From Alentia gelatinosa (lineage: Eukaryota; Annelida; Polychaeta; Phyllodocida; Polynoidae): a DNA stretch of 64,000 bases. Position numbers and translations under genes: made by a program. Numbering within the stretch: position 1 is the first letter of the stretch; every line of letters starts with the position of its first letter. The stretch is taken from positions 57,632,335-57,696,334 of the forward strand of contig OX465584.1 of assembly GCA_950022655.1 (NCBI GenBank). The letters are read 5' to 3'. Below the pieces are notes generated by a model. That model was not told where the DNA came from. It searched no databases and saw nothing but the letters and a program-made list of their open reading frames with translations. Below are positions 10,535 to 20,144 of the stretch, piece after piece.

Positions 10535-11135
10535 GGCCAAACAATTCGGCATTTACGCCGAGTTCCGTACAAACCGTAAATTGTTATTGAGTTTTGTGGC
10601 ATGGTAGGTCGCTCTATATTTACTATATACTAGAAATTGATAAAAAATTATTTATTTAATTTAGCCTAACAATTGATATTTAGTCAACGCGTATAGGGAA
10701 GTATTCCGTTTTTCCCCGTACGGAACACTCTTCCGTACGGTAGTTTTTCGTCATATGGCAAAACGGTGCGTATTTACAGTATAAGGCCCGTTTCCATTGG
10801 CCGATTTCCCATCACCGATCTACAGTCAGGAACCACCGACAGACTTTTGGCACTGCTGACCCAATATTGGTCAACGGAAACAACCAAGGTCGTGAAATGC
10901 CCCACGACTTTTTCTGCTTATATTATGCAATGTGGCACCACCCACCACTGAGTGAAAGCTTGGTCACTAAGAGAAATCTACTACCCTCACCGATTTTCTA
11001 TACCGACGCACAGTCAGTGGCACCACCGACAGACTTTCTGTGTAACTCAAAACGTCTAAGCAATCTTCGTCGGCCAATGGAAACGGGCCTTTATACTGCA
11101 TGGTTATATAGTAAATATAGGACGTGCAAGCATGC
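10535..11135. mobile_element. MITE family C copy interrupted by a family B MITE
   Basis: The left part has GCCGAGTTCCGTACAAACC and CGTACGGAACACTCTTCCGT. The right part ends with TATAGTAAATATAGGACG. The same words occur in order at 25986-26450 and 47275-47625. The inserted family B MITE occupies 10784-11090, splitting the motif ACAGTATA / TATACTGCATGG that is continuous in other copies. Confidence 0.55.
10784..11090. mobile_element. MITE family B, about 307 bp
   Basis: Ends AGGCCCGTTTCCATTGGCCG and the inverse CGGCCAATGGAAACGGGCCT. The interior holds CACCGATCTACAGTCAGG and GGCACCACC words. A second copy lies at 30041-30339. ORFs crossing it are not genes. Confidence 0.7.
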
Positions 11136-11412
11136 TCTAATAAACTGTCGGGATATAGTTATGTCTCCAGCCACACTTATTAAGAGTTAATTATGAGAGT
11201 TGCTCATCTCTAGTTAATTAATCTTTGTAAGAGTCGGCAAGTACAAGTCTGCAAAGGAAATGACGTTTTTCCGCCGACCTTCCGGCTTGCTGGCTTACTG
11301 CGCTTATGGAACAGTTACTAATGAATAAGGAAATGCGGAATAAGGTGAATTAAAAGTGGAATCAGAATCACAGAATGAAATGGAAATGTAGGAATATTAT
11401 AATACACTATGA

Positions 11413-11632
11413 CCTGGCGTCCATCCGATTTCGGAACATTCATGTACCTTTGTTGGCGACAAACGGACTGTAATTTGTCTCAGCCAAGGCATCCTAACGG
11501 AAGCGGCCGTAGTCAGTAGATGTAGGACAGCTAGGCAAGGGTGAGCCACCGAATAGTGAACCACCTCCTTCAGATATCCTTTTGTCACAGACAAGTTGTG
11601 GTTTCCATGTTCCAAAATCGTTAAGTGTAGAC
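11413..11632. mobile_element. Family F short element
   Basis: Shares GATTTCGGAACATTCATGTA and GGCGACAAACGGACTGTAAT with the element at 42101-42511, and shares ends with the LINE-split element at 4580-8500. The right end carries the inverse (CATGTTCCAAAATCG). Non-coding. Confidence 0.55.
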
Positions 11633-11726
11633 TGACTCTGTTGTTTGCCTATATAAACATCAAACATGTGAAGGATTAAACTTATATACATTGGTTCATA
11701 AAGAGATTTTTGCATCGCCTTAACCA

Positions 11727-12010
11727 GTGTTCACACAAGAAGATTATTGGTGGCGATTCTTGAATTTTGCAATTCGTGAATTCTGCAAAGGCCAGAAACA
11801 GTCCAGTGTAGGCGCCAAGCGTGTGGCGACTGCAGATGGTCTAATTATAACAGATTATGCAATTTGGCACTACATGAAGACTATACAACATGCTTTGACT
11901 CCAGCGACAATTTCGATCCAGCTTGAGTTAGTTATCTAGACGTGTGGTGATTAATCGCCGAGGTGCATTTATAAAATAAGTCATCTTGTGTAAACGCCAG
12001 AGAAACTCTT
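11727..12010. repeat. MITE family A, copy with expanded right end
   Basis: Contains GGTGGCGATTCTTGAATTTT, GTGTGGCGACTGCAGATGG and GTGTAAACGCC, in the order seen in other family A copies. Its right-hand terminal module has been amplified into the minisatellite that follows. Confidence 0.55.
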
Positions 12011-12620
12011 GGGTCCACCACCTGACAACTATAGGCTAGACGATCTACAGTCGTCACGATTTTAGTCGTCTAGTGTAAACACTGGGTTAGGGCACCACCT
12101 GACCACTATAGGCTAGATGATCTACAGTCGTCACGTTTTTAGTCGTCTAGTTTAACACCGAGTTAGGGCACCACCTGACCACTATAGGCTAGACGATCTA
12201 CAGTCGTCACGTTTTTAGTCGTCTAGTGTAAACACCGGGTTAGGGCACCACCTGACCACTATAGGTTAGACGATCTACAGTCGTCACATTTTTAGTCGTC
12301 TAGTGTAAACACCGGGTTAGGGCACCACCTGACCACTATAGGCTAGATGATCTACAGTCGTCACGTTTTTAGTCGTCTAGTTTAACACCGAGTTAGGGCA
12401 CCACCTGACCACTATAGGCTAGACGATCTACAGTCGTCACGTTTTTAGTCGTCTAGTGTAAACACCGGGTTAGGGCACCACCTGACCACTATAGGTTAGA
12501 CGATCTACAGTCGTCACGTTTTTAGTCGTCTAGTGTAAACACCGGTTTAGAGCACCACCCGACCACTATAGGCTAGACGATCTACGGTCTTCACGTTTTT
12601 AGTCGTCTAGTGTAAACACA
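12011..12620. repeat. Minisatellite, 76-77 bp unit, about eight copies
   Basis: The unit runs GTTAGGGCACCACCTGACCA ... TTTTTAGTCGTCTAGTGTAA. Unit starts at 12086, 12162, 12239, 12316, 12392, 12469 and about 12546 give spacings of 76, 77, 77, 76, 77 and 77. Variant bases repeat every third unit, so a 230-bp trimer has been duplicated. The unit equals the right end of MITE family A. Confidence 0.85.
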
Positions 12621-12862
12621 GTGAAAACCTTGAATAAGTTGTACGCTTGAAGTTCCTCTTAGGTCGACGATCATTGGTGACGATTTCTTCCTGCTTGACG
12701 ACTTTTTTTCCAGACGATCTACAGTCATCACGTTTTCAGTCGTATAGTGTAAACACTGTATAAACCTCATCTTTTGAGAATTAGCAGGTGTTCCCCACAT
12801 CCCTAGAACCACCATGTTTTGCTTCTTGGATCGTCCACACCTCACAATTAAGGCTATAATTA

Positions 12863-13393
12863 TGTAGTGGGACGGGAATCCAGCAGTGTTCGTTTGTTTC
12901 ACGGAAGGTGGCGCGATATGCCGATCCTTACTGTGCAGTGATTCCGGACAACGCCGCACACGAGAGTGGCGCGGCGGAGACCGGGATTATGTAACGCTTA
13001 GTATATATACTCAGCGTTCACAGTAGGTCGACAGGCTGTCCTCGCGCGTCCCTTCTACGGAACGGATCCTTGGGCCCTCACTTTGCAGGCGGGTTCTTGT
13101 AACCTTCCTGGTGGTTAGGCTAATCCTCCGGATTGGCCTATCCAGCGTTACCTGGCACCTATGTGCTAGGGTACTGTACTTGTGGGGAAAATCTTCCAGA
13201 TCTTTCCGGGAAGTAAGTGATTAATAAACACCCTTGTTTATTAAATGACGTTGTTGTGTTATGTGTGAATAGGTCTGTGCAAACTAACCGAAAACCGAAC
13301 CAACCTACGTAAGTGCGTAGGGTGGGATCCTGCCTGGAACTAGCGTTCCGGATTGGGGTCATCCAACCTGCTAGACAGGCGGCGACCACCACA
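12863..13393 (+). repeat. 5' LTR of the Gypsy element
   Basis: A 531-bp repeat that begins TGTAGTGGGACGGG and ends GGCGACCACCACA. It contains a TATA-like TATATATA at 13002-13009, giving a probable transcription start shortly after, and an AATAAA at 13223-13228. It matches 24724-25254 at equal length. The differences I read lie in a GCGCGG/GCGTGG pair, TTATGT/TTACGT, GAAAAT/GAAGAT, TTGTTG/TTCTTG and AACCGA/AACTGA. Confidence 0.95.
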
Positions 13394-13394
13394 C

Positions 13395-13412
13395 TGGTGC
13401 CGTGACCAGGAT
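13395..13412 (+). promoter_or_regulatory. Primer binding site, tRNA-His
   Basis: TGGTGCCGTGACCAGGAT begins one base after the LTR. It is complementary over 18 bases to the CCA-tailed 3' end of an invertebrate-type histidine tRNA (acceptor GCCGTGA/TCACGGC plus discriminator A). This is where minus-strand DNA synthesis would start. Confidence 0.8.
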
Positions 13413-13447
13413 CCCAGGTTGCTTGCACAACCCGGGATTCTCGGTAA

Positions 13448-14986
13448 ATGCACGGATCTGGAATAAAAACCAGATCTAAGGCTGAACAGGAGAGTGAAGA
13501 TGGGGAGGTAACTTCTCAACAAACTCTTCCGGCCCGGAATGACGACAAGTCTCCAAAACCAGAGGGAGGGGGTGAAACCCAGAAGTCTGGCAAGGAGAAA
13601 TCTCGGAAGAGAACCGCCGCTCAGAATCTGAGTTCGACGGTCCTGAAGAGTTTCAGTCCGGCGGCCGACAGCCGACATGGCCCCGCAAGGGATCTGGAGG
13701 GACTCAGTAAAATTGGGTCTCAGACAGATAGTCCCGGAGAGTCTAGTACTCCCCGGAATAGGTTGGAAAATACCTTAAGGGTATCTTCCGATGAAGTTCC
13801 TGTAGGTTTCCTTGGACCCGAACTCTTAGCCGAGTTTGATAGGGAAAGGGAAGCCAGAGACATGTGTCGGGAACTAGAAGCTCGAAACCGTGAGATCGCC
13901 GAGAAGGTAGCCCAAAGGCACCATAACTTGGAAGAACTCTCGGTTCGTGAGATTGAGACTCTAGAAAAAATTGAGCGCTTGGACCAACATGTACAATACA
14001 TGAAGGACCAAGTTCGACTAGCAGAGACAGAATCATCCCAACGGATGCCTATGTCCCAAGCTGGCTGGAGTAATGTGAGAGATCATCTATATTCCCCACC
14101 AGGGAGAGTAGAGGATCCAGAGAAGACCCCTAACAGATTCATATCTGGAACAAAGGGTGTAAAGACTCCTTTGGTTAGCTTCCGGCTACCCTCTGAGTCA
14201 AGAATGGGTTCTCCGAGTTCCGAACGTACTAGTAAAGCTATAGCTGAACTAGGGTTCAACTCGTTCAACCAAGTCCGGGAACAGGATCGGATCTTTAACT
14301 TGTCAATGGCGAGAGCTGACAAGGTTCCGATGATGCGCCCAGAGAACGCAGCCAGAAAAAACGCTGTCATTCCAAAACCTTACGGGAAAGGAATGGAGTG
14401 GGAACACTGGTTCGCGGGATTTTGTGAGGACATACAATGTAATGGCTGGAATAAAGTCGATGCATTGCCATACCTCAAAAGAGCGTTGCGAGATGGACCC
14501 GGGGAAGCTGCACTTCGCGCTTTTTGCCGTTCCGGTGGTACGGAATGGGATGAGTTAGTGGAGGTAGCCTCATACTACTGTGGTCAGTTGGTAACGCTGA
14601 ACCCCCGTTCCACTTTTCTAAAGAGGATCCAGGGTAAAGAGGAGACAACTCGCGCCTATGGGCTAGCTTTGCAACAAATGTTGTTAGAGGTTTACCCAGG
14701 GACGGGATTAGATTCTCCTGCGCTGCATGAAGATCTACAAACTCAGTTTGTAAAAGGACTTCGAGATGATGACGTGAGAGCGGAAGTCATCTCTAAATGG
14801 GAGCCTGGTATGAACTTCATGCAGGTATTGCGAATAGTAGATGCCTATGAACAACGGTGTATACTATTCGGAAAATATGCTAATCCAGGGAAAACTTCTC
14901 GGGTTAACATAGTGGGTTCTACTTGGTCACAAGTAGAGGAAGATACCTACGAGTGTCAGGAAGCGGAAATAGAGGATACTCTCTAA
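13448..14986 (+). CDS. Gypsy gag, capsid part, 512 aa
   Basis: Structural protein that would form the particle around the element RNA. The first 120 residues are polar and charged. A coiled-coil stretch follows at about 127-196 (alternating E/R/L, for example EFDREREARD). Residues about 309-474 form a helical retrotransposon capsid domain: WEHWFAGFCEDIQ, LPYLKRALRDGPGEAALRAF, a region around FLKRIQGKEETTRAYG and FVKGLRDDDVRAEV. The frame ends at 14986 before the expected basic and zinc-knuckle part, which is in the +1 frame from 14973. The start is the first ATG 54 bases after the LTR. The stop could reflect an indel or a recoding site. Confidence 0.8.
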   Translation: MHGSGIKTRSKAEQESEDGEVTSQQTLPARNDDKSPKPEGGGETQKSGKEKSRKRTAAQNLSSTVLKSFSPAADSRHGPARDLEGLSKIGSQTDSPGESSTPRNRLENTLRVSSDEVPVGFLGPELLAEFDREREARDMCRELEARNREIAEKVAQRHHNLEELSVREIETLEKIERLDQHVQYMKDQVRLAETESSQRMPMSQAGWSNVRDHLYSPPGRVEDPEKTPNRFISGTKGVKTPLVSFRLPSESRMGSPSSERTSKAIAELGFNSFNQVREQDRIFNLSMARADKVPMMRPENAARKNAVIPKPYGKGMEWEHWFAGFCEDIQCNGWNKVDALPYLKRALRDGPGEAALRAFCRSGGTEWDELVEVASYYCGQLVTLNPRSTFLKRIQGKEETTRAYGLALQQMLLEVYPGTGLDSPALHEDLQTQFVKGLRDDDVRAEVISKWEPGMNFMQVLRIVDAYEQRCILFGKYANPGKTSRVNIVGSTWSQVEEDTYECQEAEIEDTL

Positions 14987-15347
14987 TGTCCGCTCGATGG
15001 TACTCGGAAGAGGAGGTTTCAATAGACGGGGACGTGGAAGAGGTCGAACCCCTAGCTTTGGAAGGAACAGCGATGTACCTTCTGTGGCAGAGGCAAAACC
15101 AATAACCACTGATCCTGAAGGAAATTCCTCAGAGGTTATGAAGTTGTTGACCAAAATCAATGAAAGACTGAATCAGGTGGAGAAAAACCAGCTGGATGTC
15201 CGACGTTGTTGGCGGTGCAACAAAATGGGACATATCTCTCCAGATTGTCCAGAAGCCCGGAACGTTACTACGGTGGAAACATCTCGTAGTCTGCCTGCGT
15301 TGATGGTTGCCTCTCAGAGTGAACCGGAAAACAAAGGAGGACTGTAG
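14973..15347 (+). CDS. Gypsy gag, nucleocapsid part with CCHC zinc knuckle
   Basis: The frame opens after a stop at 14970-14972 and overlaps the end of the capsid ORF by 14 bases. It carries an Arg/Gly-rich segment (RRGRGRGR) and then one CCHC knuckle, CWRCNKMGHISPDC, which binds the element RNA in relatives. The only ATG is at 14997, so expression probably needs fusion to the upstream ORF. It stops at 15345-15347. The next ORF (protease) is in the -1 frame and is already open at 15323, giving a 25-base overlap that would permit a -1 shift. No canonical slippery heptamer is present there; the nearest word is G GAA AAC at 15326-15332. Confidence 0.75.
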   Translation, partial: RILSNVRSMVLGRGGFNRRGRGRGRTPSFGRNSDVPSVAEAKPITTDPEGNSSEVMKLLTKINERLNQVEKNQLDVRRCWRCNKMGHISPDCPEARNVTTVETSRSLPALMVASQSEPENKGGL

Positions 15348-15403
15348 CGAGTGGCAACACTGCGGTCCGGGAAGGAAAGTGCCAGGAGACACAAACCTGT
15401 GAG

Positions 15404-17227
15404 ATGTATAAGGAGGAAAATATTTCCAACTTACCAGAAAAGGGGAAGATACAAAATACGGTCGCAACGATCTGTAGTAAGTATCTTTCACCCGGGCATC
15501 CTTGTCTGCAATGGCTTTGTCAACGCGGATGGGATCTTGGAACCTTGGATGGAATCTCACGGTTTATAAGACAACCGTCCCCTTTAGGAGGACGACGTTG
15601 GTATGTGCCGGCTAGAATTCAAGGAAGAAAGGTGGATCTATTGTTGGATACTGGTGCTAGTCGCTCTGTGTTAAACAACGGACTCTATCAGTCTCTTGGA
15701 TTTGCGCAGGAATGTCATGTTCCTGGAGCCTCGGCAAAAGCTGCTAATGGTACTCATATGAGGTACTATGGTAGTGTGATTATTCCAGTCTCAATAGGTA
15801 ACACTGAATTCGTATGGGGTCCCATACTCAGTGATATCGAAGAAAGTGGAATAATAGGCGTAGATTTTTTCACCCTCTATGGAGGCTCTGTAGATCTACC
15901 TGATGGCACTCTCCGACTCAAATTTCCTGAGTTAATGGAAGTGGAATGTAGTTGTCGACGGATTTCTTCATTGATTTCTGTTCGACAAGATGTGGGCATC
16001 CCCCCCCAGCAGATGGTTAATGTCCTGATAGCTGGGGAAGGTGACTTACCACGTGGAGATGCACTTTTCGAGCCAGACCCAGAACTGTTTTCTAAAAAAG
16101 GAATACAGGCCTGGGATACCCTGATCGGAAGTGCCAGAGAAGGATCAATTCCTATAAGTAATCATACCTCCGGGTTGATTAAACTGAAGAAGGGTGATAC
16201 ATTGGGCTGGGTAACCCTAGCTCATGTGGATGGCCTAGTGGACTCCAGTTCACAGGGAATCACACCTATTCCAGTTTCCGAAATAACCGGGGAAGATGAA
16301 CAATCTGAACTGGGAAGGTCGGACTTAATAGGTAATGATTATGAAGAAGTACGAGTTAGTGCCATCGATACAGGAACGGGATACCTTCCAGTTCCGAGTC
16401 CATTGCACGAAACTCTGGAAGCCTTACTTCAGACGACAGATGCACTAAACAGTGGGGAACGACATGAACTAAGAATTCTTCTGAAGAAAATGGAGTCAAT
16501 CTTTGCTCGACCTGGAGCTCCCTTGGGAAGAACGGATCGAGTAGAACACACGATTGACACTGAAGGTCATCAACCTTTCCGCCTTCCTTATCGACGGCTA
16601 CCTCCGGTAAAACGGGAAGCTTTAGAAGAGGAAGTAGGGAAAATGATGGACCAGAAAGTGATCATCCCCAGTGCAAGTCCTTGGGCTAGCCCGGTGGTAA
16701 TGGTTACTAAAAAGGATGGTACTTGCCGATTCTGTATTGATTACAGAAAATTGAATGGTATCACCCGGAAGAATGCTTATCCAATACCCCGGATCGATGA
16801 GAGTCTCGACTCTCTGGGAGGGAACCAGTGGTTTTGTACTCTGGATCTCCAGTCTGGATATTGGCAAGTAAAGATGAACAGTGGCGATCAGTCGAAAACG
16901 GCATTCACCACTCATCAAGGGCTTTACGAGTTTACAGTAATGCCATTTGGCCTCTGTAATGCTCCTGCGACTTTCGAATCCATGATGGATCAGATGTTGC
17001 GGGGTCTACAGTGGAAAAAGTGTTTGGTTTATCTGGATGACATAATCATCTTCGGAAAGAATTATGTCGAATGTCTAGAAAACCTAAGGGAGGTATTTGA
17101 GCGGATTCAATCTTATGGGTTGAGGCTCAAACCTCAAAAATGCAAACTGTTTCGCAAATCTGTGGAATACTTGGGACGGATAGTTTCCGGAGATGAACCC
17201 GGGCAGATCCTTCCAAGTTGGAGGTAG
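15404..17227 (+). CDS. Gypsy pol, protease and reverse transcriptase part
   Basis: The aspartic protease has the active-site LLLDTGASRSVLN near residue 80 and the partner IIGVDFF. The reverse transcriptase begins near residue 380 (EHTIDTEGHQPFRLPYRRLP) and shows MVTKKDGTCRFCIDYRKLN, DLQSGYWQV, AFTTHQGLYEFTVMPFGLCNAP and the catalytic YLDD near 542. The frame is open from 15323, upstream of the first ATG, which fits production as a gag-pol fusion. It ends prematurely at 17227 after VEYLGRIVSG, inside the RT thumb region. The next part of RT continues in a different frame, so this copy carries a one-base deletion (or equivalent) near 17195-17205. Confidence 0.9.
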   Translation: MYKEENISNLPEKGKIQNTVATICSKYLSPGHPCLQWLCQRGWDLGTLDGISRFIRQPSPLGGRRWYVPARIQGRKVDLLLDTGASRSVLNNGLYQSLGFAQECHVPGASAKAANGTHMRYYGSVIIPVSIGNTEFVWGPILSDIEESGIIGVDFFTLYGGSVDLPDGTLRLKFPELMEVECSCRRISSLISVRQDVGIPPQQMVNVLIAGEGDLPRGDALFEPDPELFSKKGIQAWDTLIGSAREGSIPISNHTSGLIKLKKGDTLGWVTLAHVDGLVDSSSQGITPIPVSEITGEDEQSELGRSDLIGNDYEEVRVSAIDTGTGYLPVPSPLHETLEALLQTTDALNSGERHELRILLKKMESIFARPGAPLGRTDRVEHTIDTEGHQPFRLPYRRLPPVKREALEEEVGKMMDQKVIIPSASPWASPVVMVTKKDGTCRFCIDYRKLNGITRKNAYPIPRIDESLDSLGGNQWFCTLDLQSGYWQVKMNSGDQSKTAFTTHQGLYEFTVMPFGLCNAPATFESMMDQMLRGLQWKKCLVYLDDIIIFGKNYVECLENLREVFERIQSYGLRLKPQKCKLFRKSVEYLGRIVSGDEPGQILPSWR

Positions 17228-17406
17228 TGGCTAATTGGCCACGCCCCCAGAATATAAAAGACATAAGGTCTTTCCTAGGATTTTGTTCGTATTACCGCGA
17301 CTTTATCCCGGGTTTTTCTGAAATTGCACACCCTATGCAACAGTATGTAGTACTAGATAAGCCAGGGAAGCAAAAAGAGATCCAATGGACGCTTTTCTGG
17401 GACTAA
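17203..17406 (+). pseudogene. Gypsy pol, short frame-shifted RT segment
   Basis: Continues the RT connection region in a new frame: the stretch around KLEVVANWPRPQ, then IRSFLGFCSYYRDFIPGFS and AHPM, the standard Gypsy sequence just before RNase H. It ends at 17406. The RNase H sequence resumes in the third frame from about 17385. The two shifts bracket only about 200 bases, and both move the frame the same way. Confidence 0.8.
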
Positions 17407-19658
17407 AAAGAAAGTTTATGGAGACCCCCGTGTTGAAATACCCTCTAGCCCAGGGTCGGTTCATTCTTGACACTGACGCTAGTAATGAGAGTATTGGAGC
17501 GGCGTTGTCTCAGATACAGGATGGTGTGGAAGTTCCAATAGCTTTTGCCAGCAACAGCTTAAGTAAAAGCCAGCGGAGCTATTGTACTACTAAGATGGAA
17601 CTCTTAGCGGTTGTGGTGTATGTAAGAAAATATCGACACTTCTTAGCAGGTGGAGATTTCATCTTACGTACCGACCATTCTTCTCTCAAATGGCTCTTTA
17701 ACTTTAAAGAAGCCGAGGGAATGATTGGAAGATGGCTGGCAGCTCTCTCCGAAATCGGGTTGACAAACTGCCAGATCGAGCACCGGGCTGGAAAGTCACA
17801 CATTGATGCGGATTGTCTCTCAAGGAGACCAGTGCGGAAATGTGGACGACCAGATTGCCGGGATTGTGGCGTGCATAGAGCAGTGATAGCTACTCTACGT
17901 TCCCAGAAAGTGAAGCCGCCACTAAACTATCAATGGACACTAGAACAGATTAAGGAAAGTCAACAGGCTGACCCAGATTTGTTCCAGTTAACTAAACTGA
18001 TAGCTAATGGACTCCATAGACCTACAGGACCCGAGATCTCGCCTGAATACCGAGAATTTCGGAATCTATGTGGTCAATGGAAAGAGCTAGAAGTCCGAGA
18101 TGGAGTATTATATCGATGGAGAACCACGTTGCAACCACTTAAACGTGCTCTACAATTAGTGGTCCCTCGAGAATTACGATCCGGATTAATGACTCTATGT
18201 CATGAACATAGGAGTGCAGCTCATCTAGGACGGAAAAGGACGGTAGCCAGAATAAGGCGTCGTTACTACTGGCCTGGAATGGGTGCAGATATTCGAAGAT
18301 GGATATCTGGATGTTCCATATGTAGCAAAGTCAAACCCGGGGTAGGACTCGGAAAGATGCCGTTACAACAGGAACTGTTTGGTGTCAGGTTTGCCAGAAT
18401 CGCTCTAGATATCATATCTGGTATCCACGAGTCAGAGGAAGGAAATACCTGTATGATGGTGGTGATGGATTATTACACAAAATATGTGCAGATCTATCCC
18501 ATGAAGAATCACAAAGCTGCCACGTGTGCGGAAGCTTTAGTGAAAAACTGGATGTTGCCTTTTGGAACTCCGAGCGTACTACATTCCGACCAGAGAAGGG
18601 AATTTGAATCCCAGATCTGGAAAGAAATGTGTAGGATACTCGAGATTAAAAAGACACATACGAATCCATATCGTCCACAATCAGATGGTATGGTAGAGAG
18701 ATTCAACCGGACATTGATCCAGTGTCTTCGGACCCTGGTAGATGAAAATCGGAAGAATTGGGATGAATTGGCACCATTTATAGCTCATGCGTACAATGGG
18801 ACCATTCATTCAAGCACGGGGTGTTCACCTAATTTACTCGTCTTTGGCGAGGAAATAGTAATGCCCGCTGACATAGTCTATGGGGTTCTTGGAATGTCTA
18901 CGGATGATCCTTGTCCCATAGGATTTGTCGAAAAACTCAGAGAACGTTTTATAGAGGGATATTACCTTGCGAGACGGAATCTGACGAAAGCAGCAGAGTG
19001 GCAAAAGACTGGACATGACGTCAATCTTAAACCACGTAAGTTCCGAGTAGGAGACCGGGTTGTACGATACCACACTCCGTTGGTAAATGTAAAACTCGCT
19101 CCTAACTGGGACGGACCATTCAGAATTGTTCAATTATTGTCAGAAATGACAGTAGTGATAGAAGACGAATGGTCAAGAAGGCGTTATAAATCCCATGTAG
19201 CTCGTTTACGACTATGGGAAGGAAAGCGCGAATGTTCCGACTTTGAAGTTTCACACCCTGCTACAAAGCGGGATGTGTCACTGAACACGGGTCCTACTGG
19301 GAAACCAGGGAGGTCCCGGGTTCAAAGAGCCGGGAAGCCGGGTGTCAAACCCCCGTCAACACGGCGGAGGCAGACCCCGATAGGGAAGTCCCAGTCAAAG
19401 GTTACCGGGGTTCCGAGTGGGTGCTCGCCTACACGGCGAAAACCGGGACGTCCGCGGAAGGTGATTCCTACTTACGCTAACCTAAAAAGGGAAGTGTGGG
19501 TAGAAGAAAAACCTGATATGGAAAAGTCTAAATTTGCTACAAATCGAGCCGTGTATAATAAACATGGTTCGAGATGTAGAATGGAGTCTAAAATAGACTC
19601 AAAACCCCGCTGCAGCTCTCGACTAAAATCGAAGGCTGTGGTTAGCTACAAAGAGTAG
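17385..19658 (+). CDS. Gypsy pol, RNase H and integrase part
   Basis: RNase H: FILDTDASNESIGAALSQ near residue 26, ELLAVVVYVRKYRHFL, RTDHSSLKWL and HIDADCLSRR near 138. Integrase: zinc-binding HEHRSAAHLG ... CSICSK (HHCC) from about 273, then the catalytic triad with ALDIISG near 341, HSDQRREFES near 401 and a glutamate in GMVERFNR near 437. The last two acids are separated by exactly 35 residues (DD35E). The usual glycine of HSDQG is R here. A GPFRIV-type C-terminal fold follows. A basic tail holds RRKPGRPRK near 685, an AT-hook core, and there is no chromodomain. The first codons are only a convenience start; the true product continues from upstream pol. Confidence 0.9.
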   Translation: MDAFLGLKRKFMETPVLKYPLAQGRFILDTDASNESIGAALSQIQDGVEVPIAFASNSLSKSQRSYCTTKMELLAVVVYVRKYRHFLAGGDFILRTDHSSLKWLFNFKEAEGMIGRWLAALSEIGLTNCQIEHRAGKSHIDADCLSRRPVRKCGRPDCRDCGVHRAVIATLRSQKVKPPLNYQWTLEQIKESQQADPDLFQLTKLIANGLHRPTGPEISPEYREFRNLCGQWKELEVRDGVLYRWRTTLQPLKRALQLVVPRELRSGLMTLCHEHRSAAHLGRKRTVARIRRRYYWPGMGADIRRWISGCSICSKVKPGVGLGKMPLQQELFGVRFARIALDIISGIHESEEGNTCMMVVMDYYTKYVQIYPMKNHKAATCAEALVKNWMLPFGTPSVLHSDQRREFESQIWKEMCRILEIKKTHTNPYRPQSDGMVERFNRTLIQCLRTLVDENRKNWDELAPFIAHAYNGTIHSSTGCSPNLLVFGEEIVMPADIVYGVLGMSTDDPCPIGFVEKLRERFIEGYYLARRNLTKAAEWQKTGHDVNLKPRKFRVGDRVVRYHTPLVNVKLAPNWDGPFRIVQLLSEMTVVIEDEWSRRRYKSHVARLRLWEGKRECSDFEVSHPATKRDVSLNTGPTGKPGRSRVQRAGKPGVKPPSTRRRQTPIGKSQSKVTGVPSGCSPTRRKPGRPRKVIPTYANLKREVWVEEKPDMEKSKFATNRAVYNKHGSRCRMESKIDSKPRCSSRLKSKAVVSYKE

Positions 19659-20144
19659 TGGTGCCGGGGTTGTCGAAAACACAACGAGAAGCAATGGTAC
19701 GAAATGTAGATCGTTGGTAGTCAGTGGCGTGTCAATTATACATGAATGTTGATCAAACAGTTACCTTAAAATCAGTCGTTATGTGCCGCAGCCCGGACGT
19801 TGCTCTAAGGGACCCCGTCGAGGACCCTCTAGAGGCTGCAGAATTGCCGAACGCTCTGAAAGGTCTGATCCATTTACATGGAAATTAGACAAGTCTCCCA
19901 TACTATCAGCGAGACACACGACGGCGATAAGAATTCCCACACGGTAGAGAACTCGGGGTGGAGCTCGAAAAGGGGTTTCCCCGGGTTCCGGAACCTGTGC
20001 TGGGTGATTGAAGGCGTGAACGAATCAAGTCGAGCGTAACGCTGACCTTTTGTTTCTTCACACATGCGGTGTTGAGACGCTCAAGTCGAGCCAGTCTCGA
20101 CACGGTCGATTGGTTCGCGACAGTGAATCTAGGTCACTTAGGAG
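19659..20144 (+). other. Gypsy post-pol spacer
   Basis: About 490 bases between the pol stop and the internal TATA box. No ORF is supported. Antisense ORFs at 19874-20103 overlap each other and look like chance frames in GC-rich DNA. Confidence 0.4.

Noticed and set aside
13395..13412. tRNA gene
   Set aside because: Only the complement of the 3' end of tRNA-His is present, in the position of a primer site.
15326..15332. G GAA AAC as a gag-pol slippery site in the Gypsy element
   Set aside because: It does not fit X XXY YYZ; the overlap geometry permits a -1 shift but the heptamer is not convincing.
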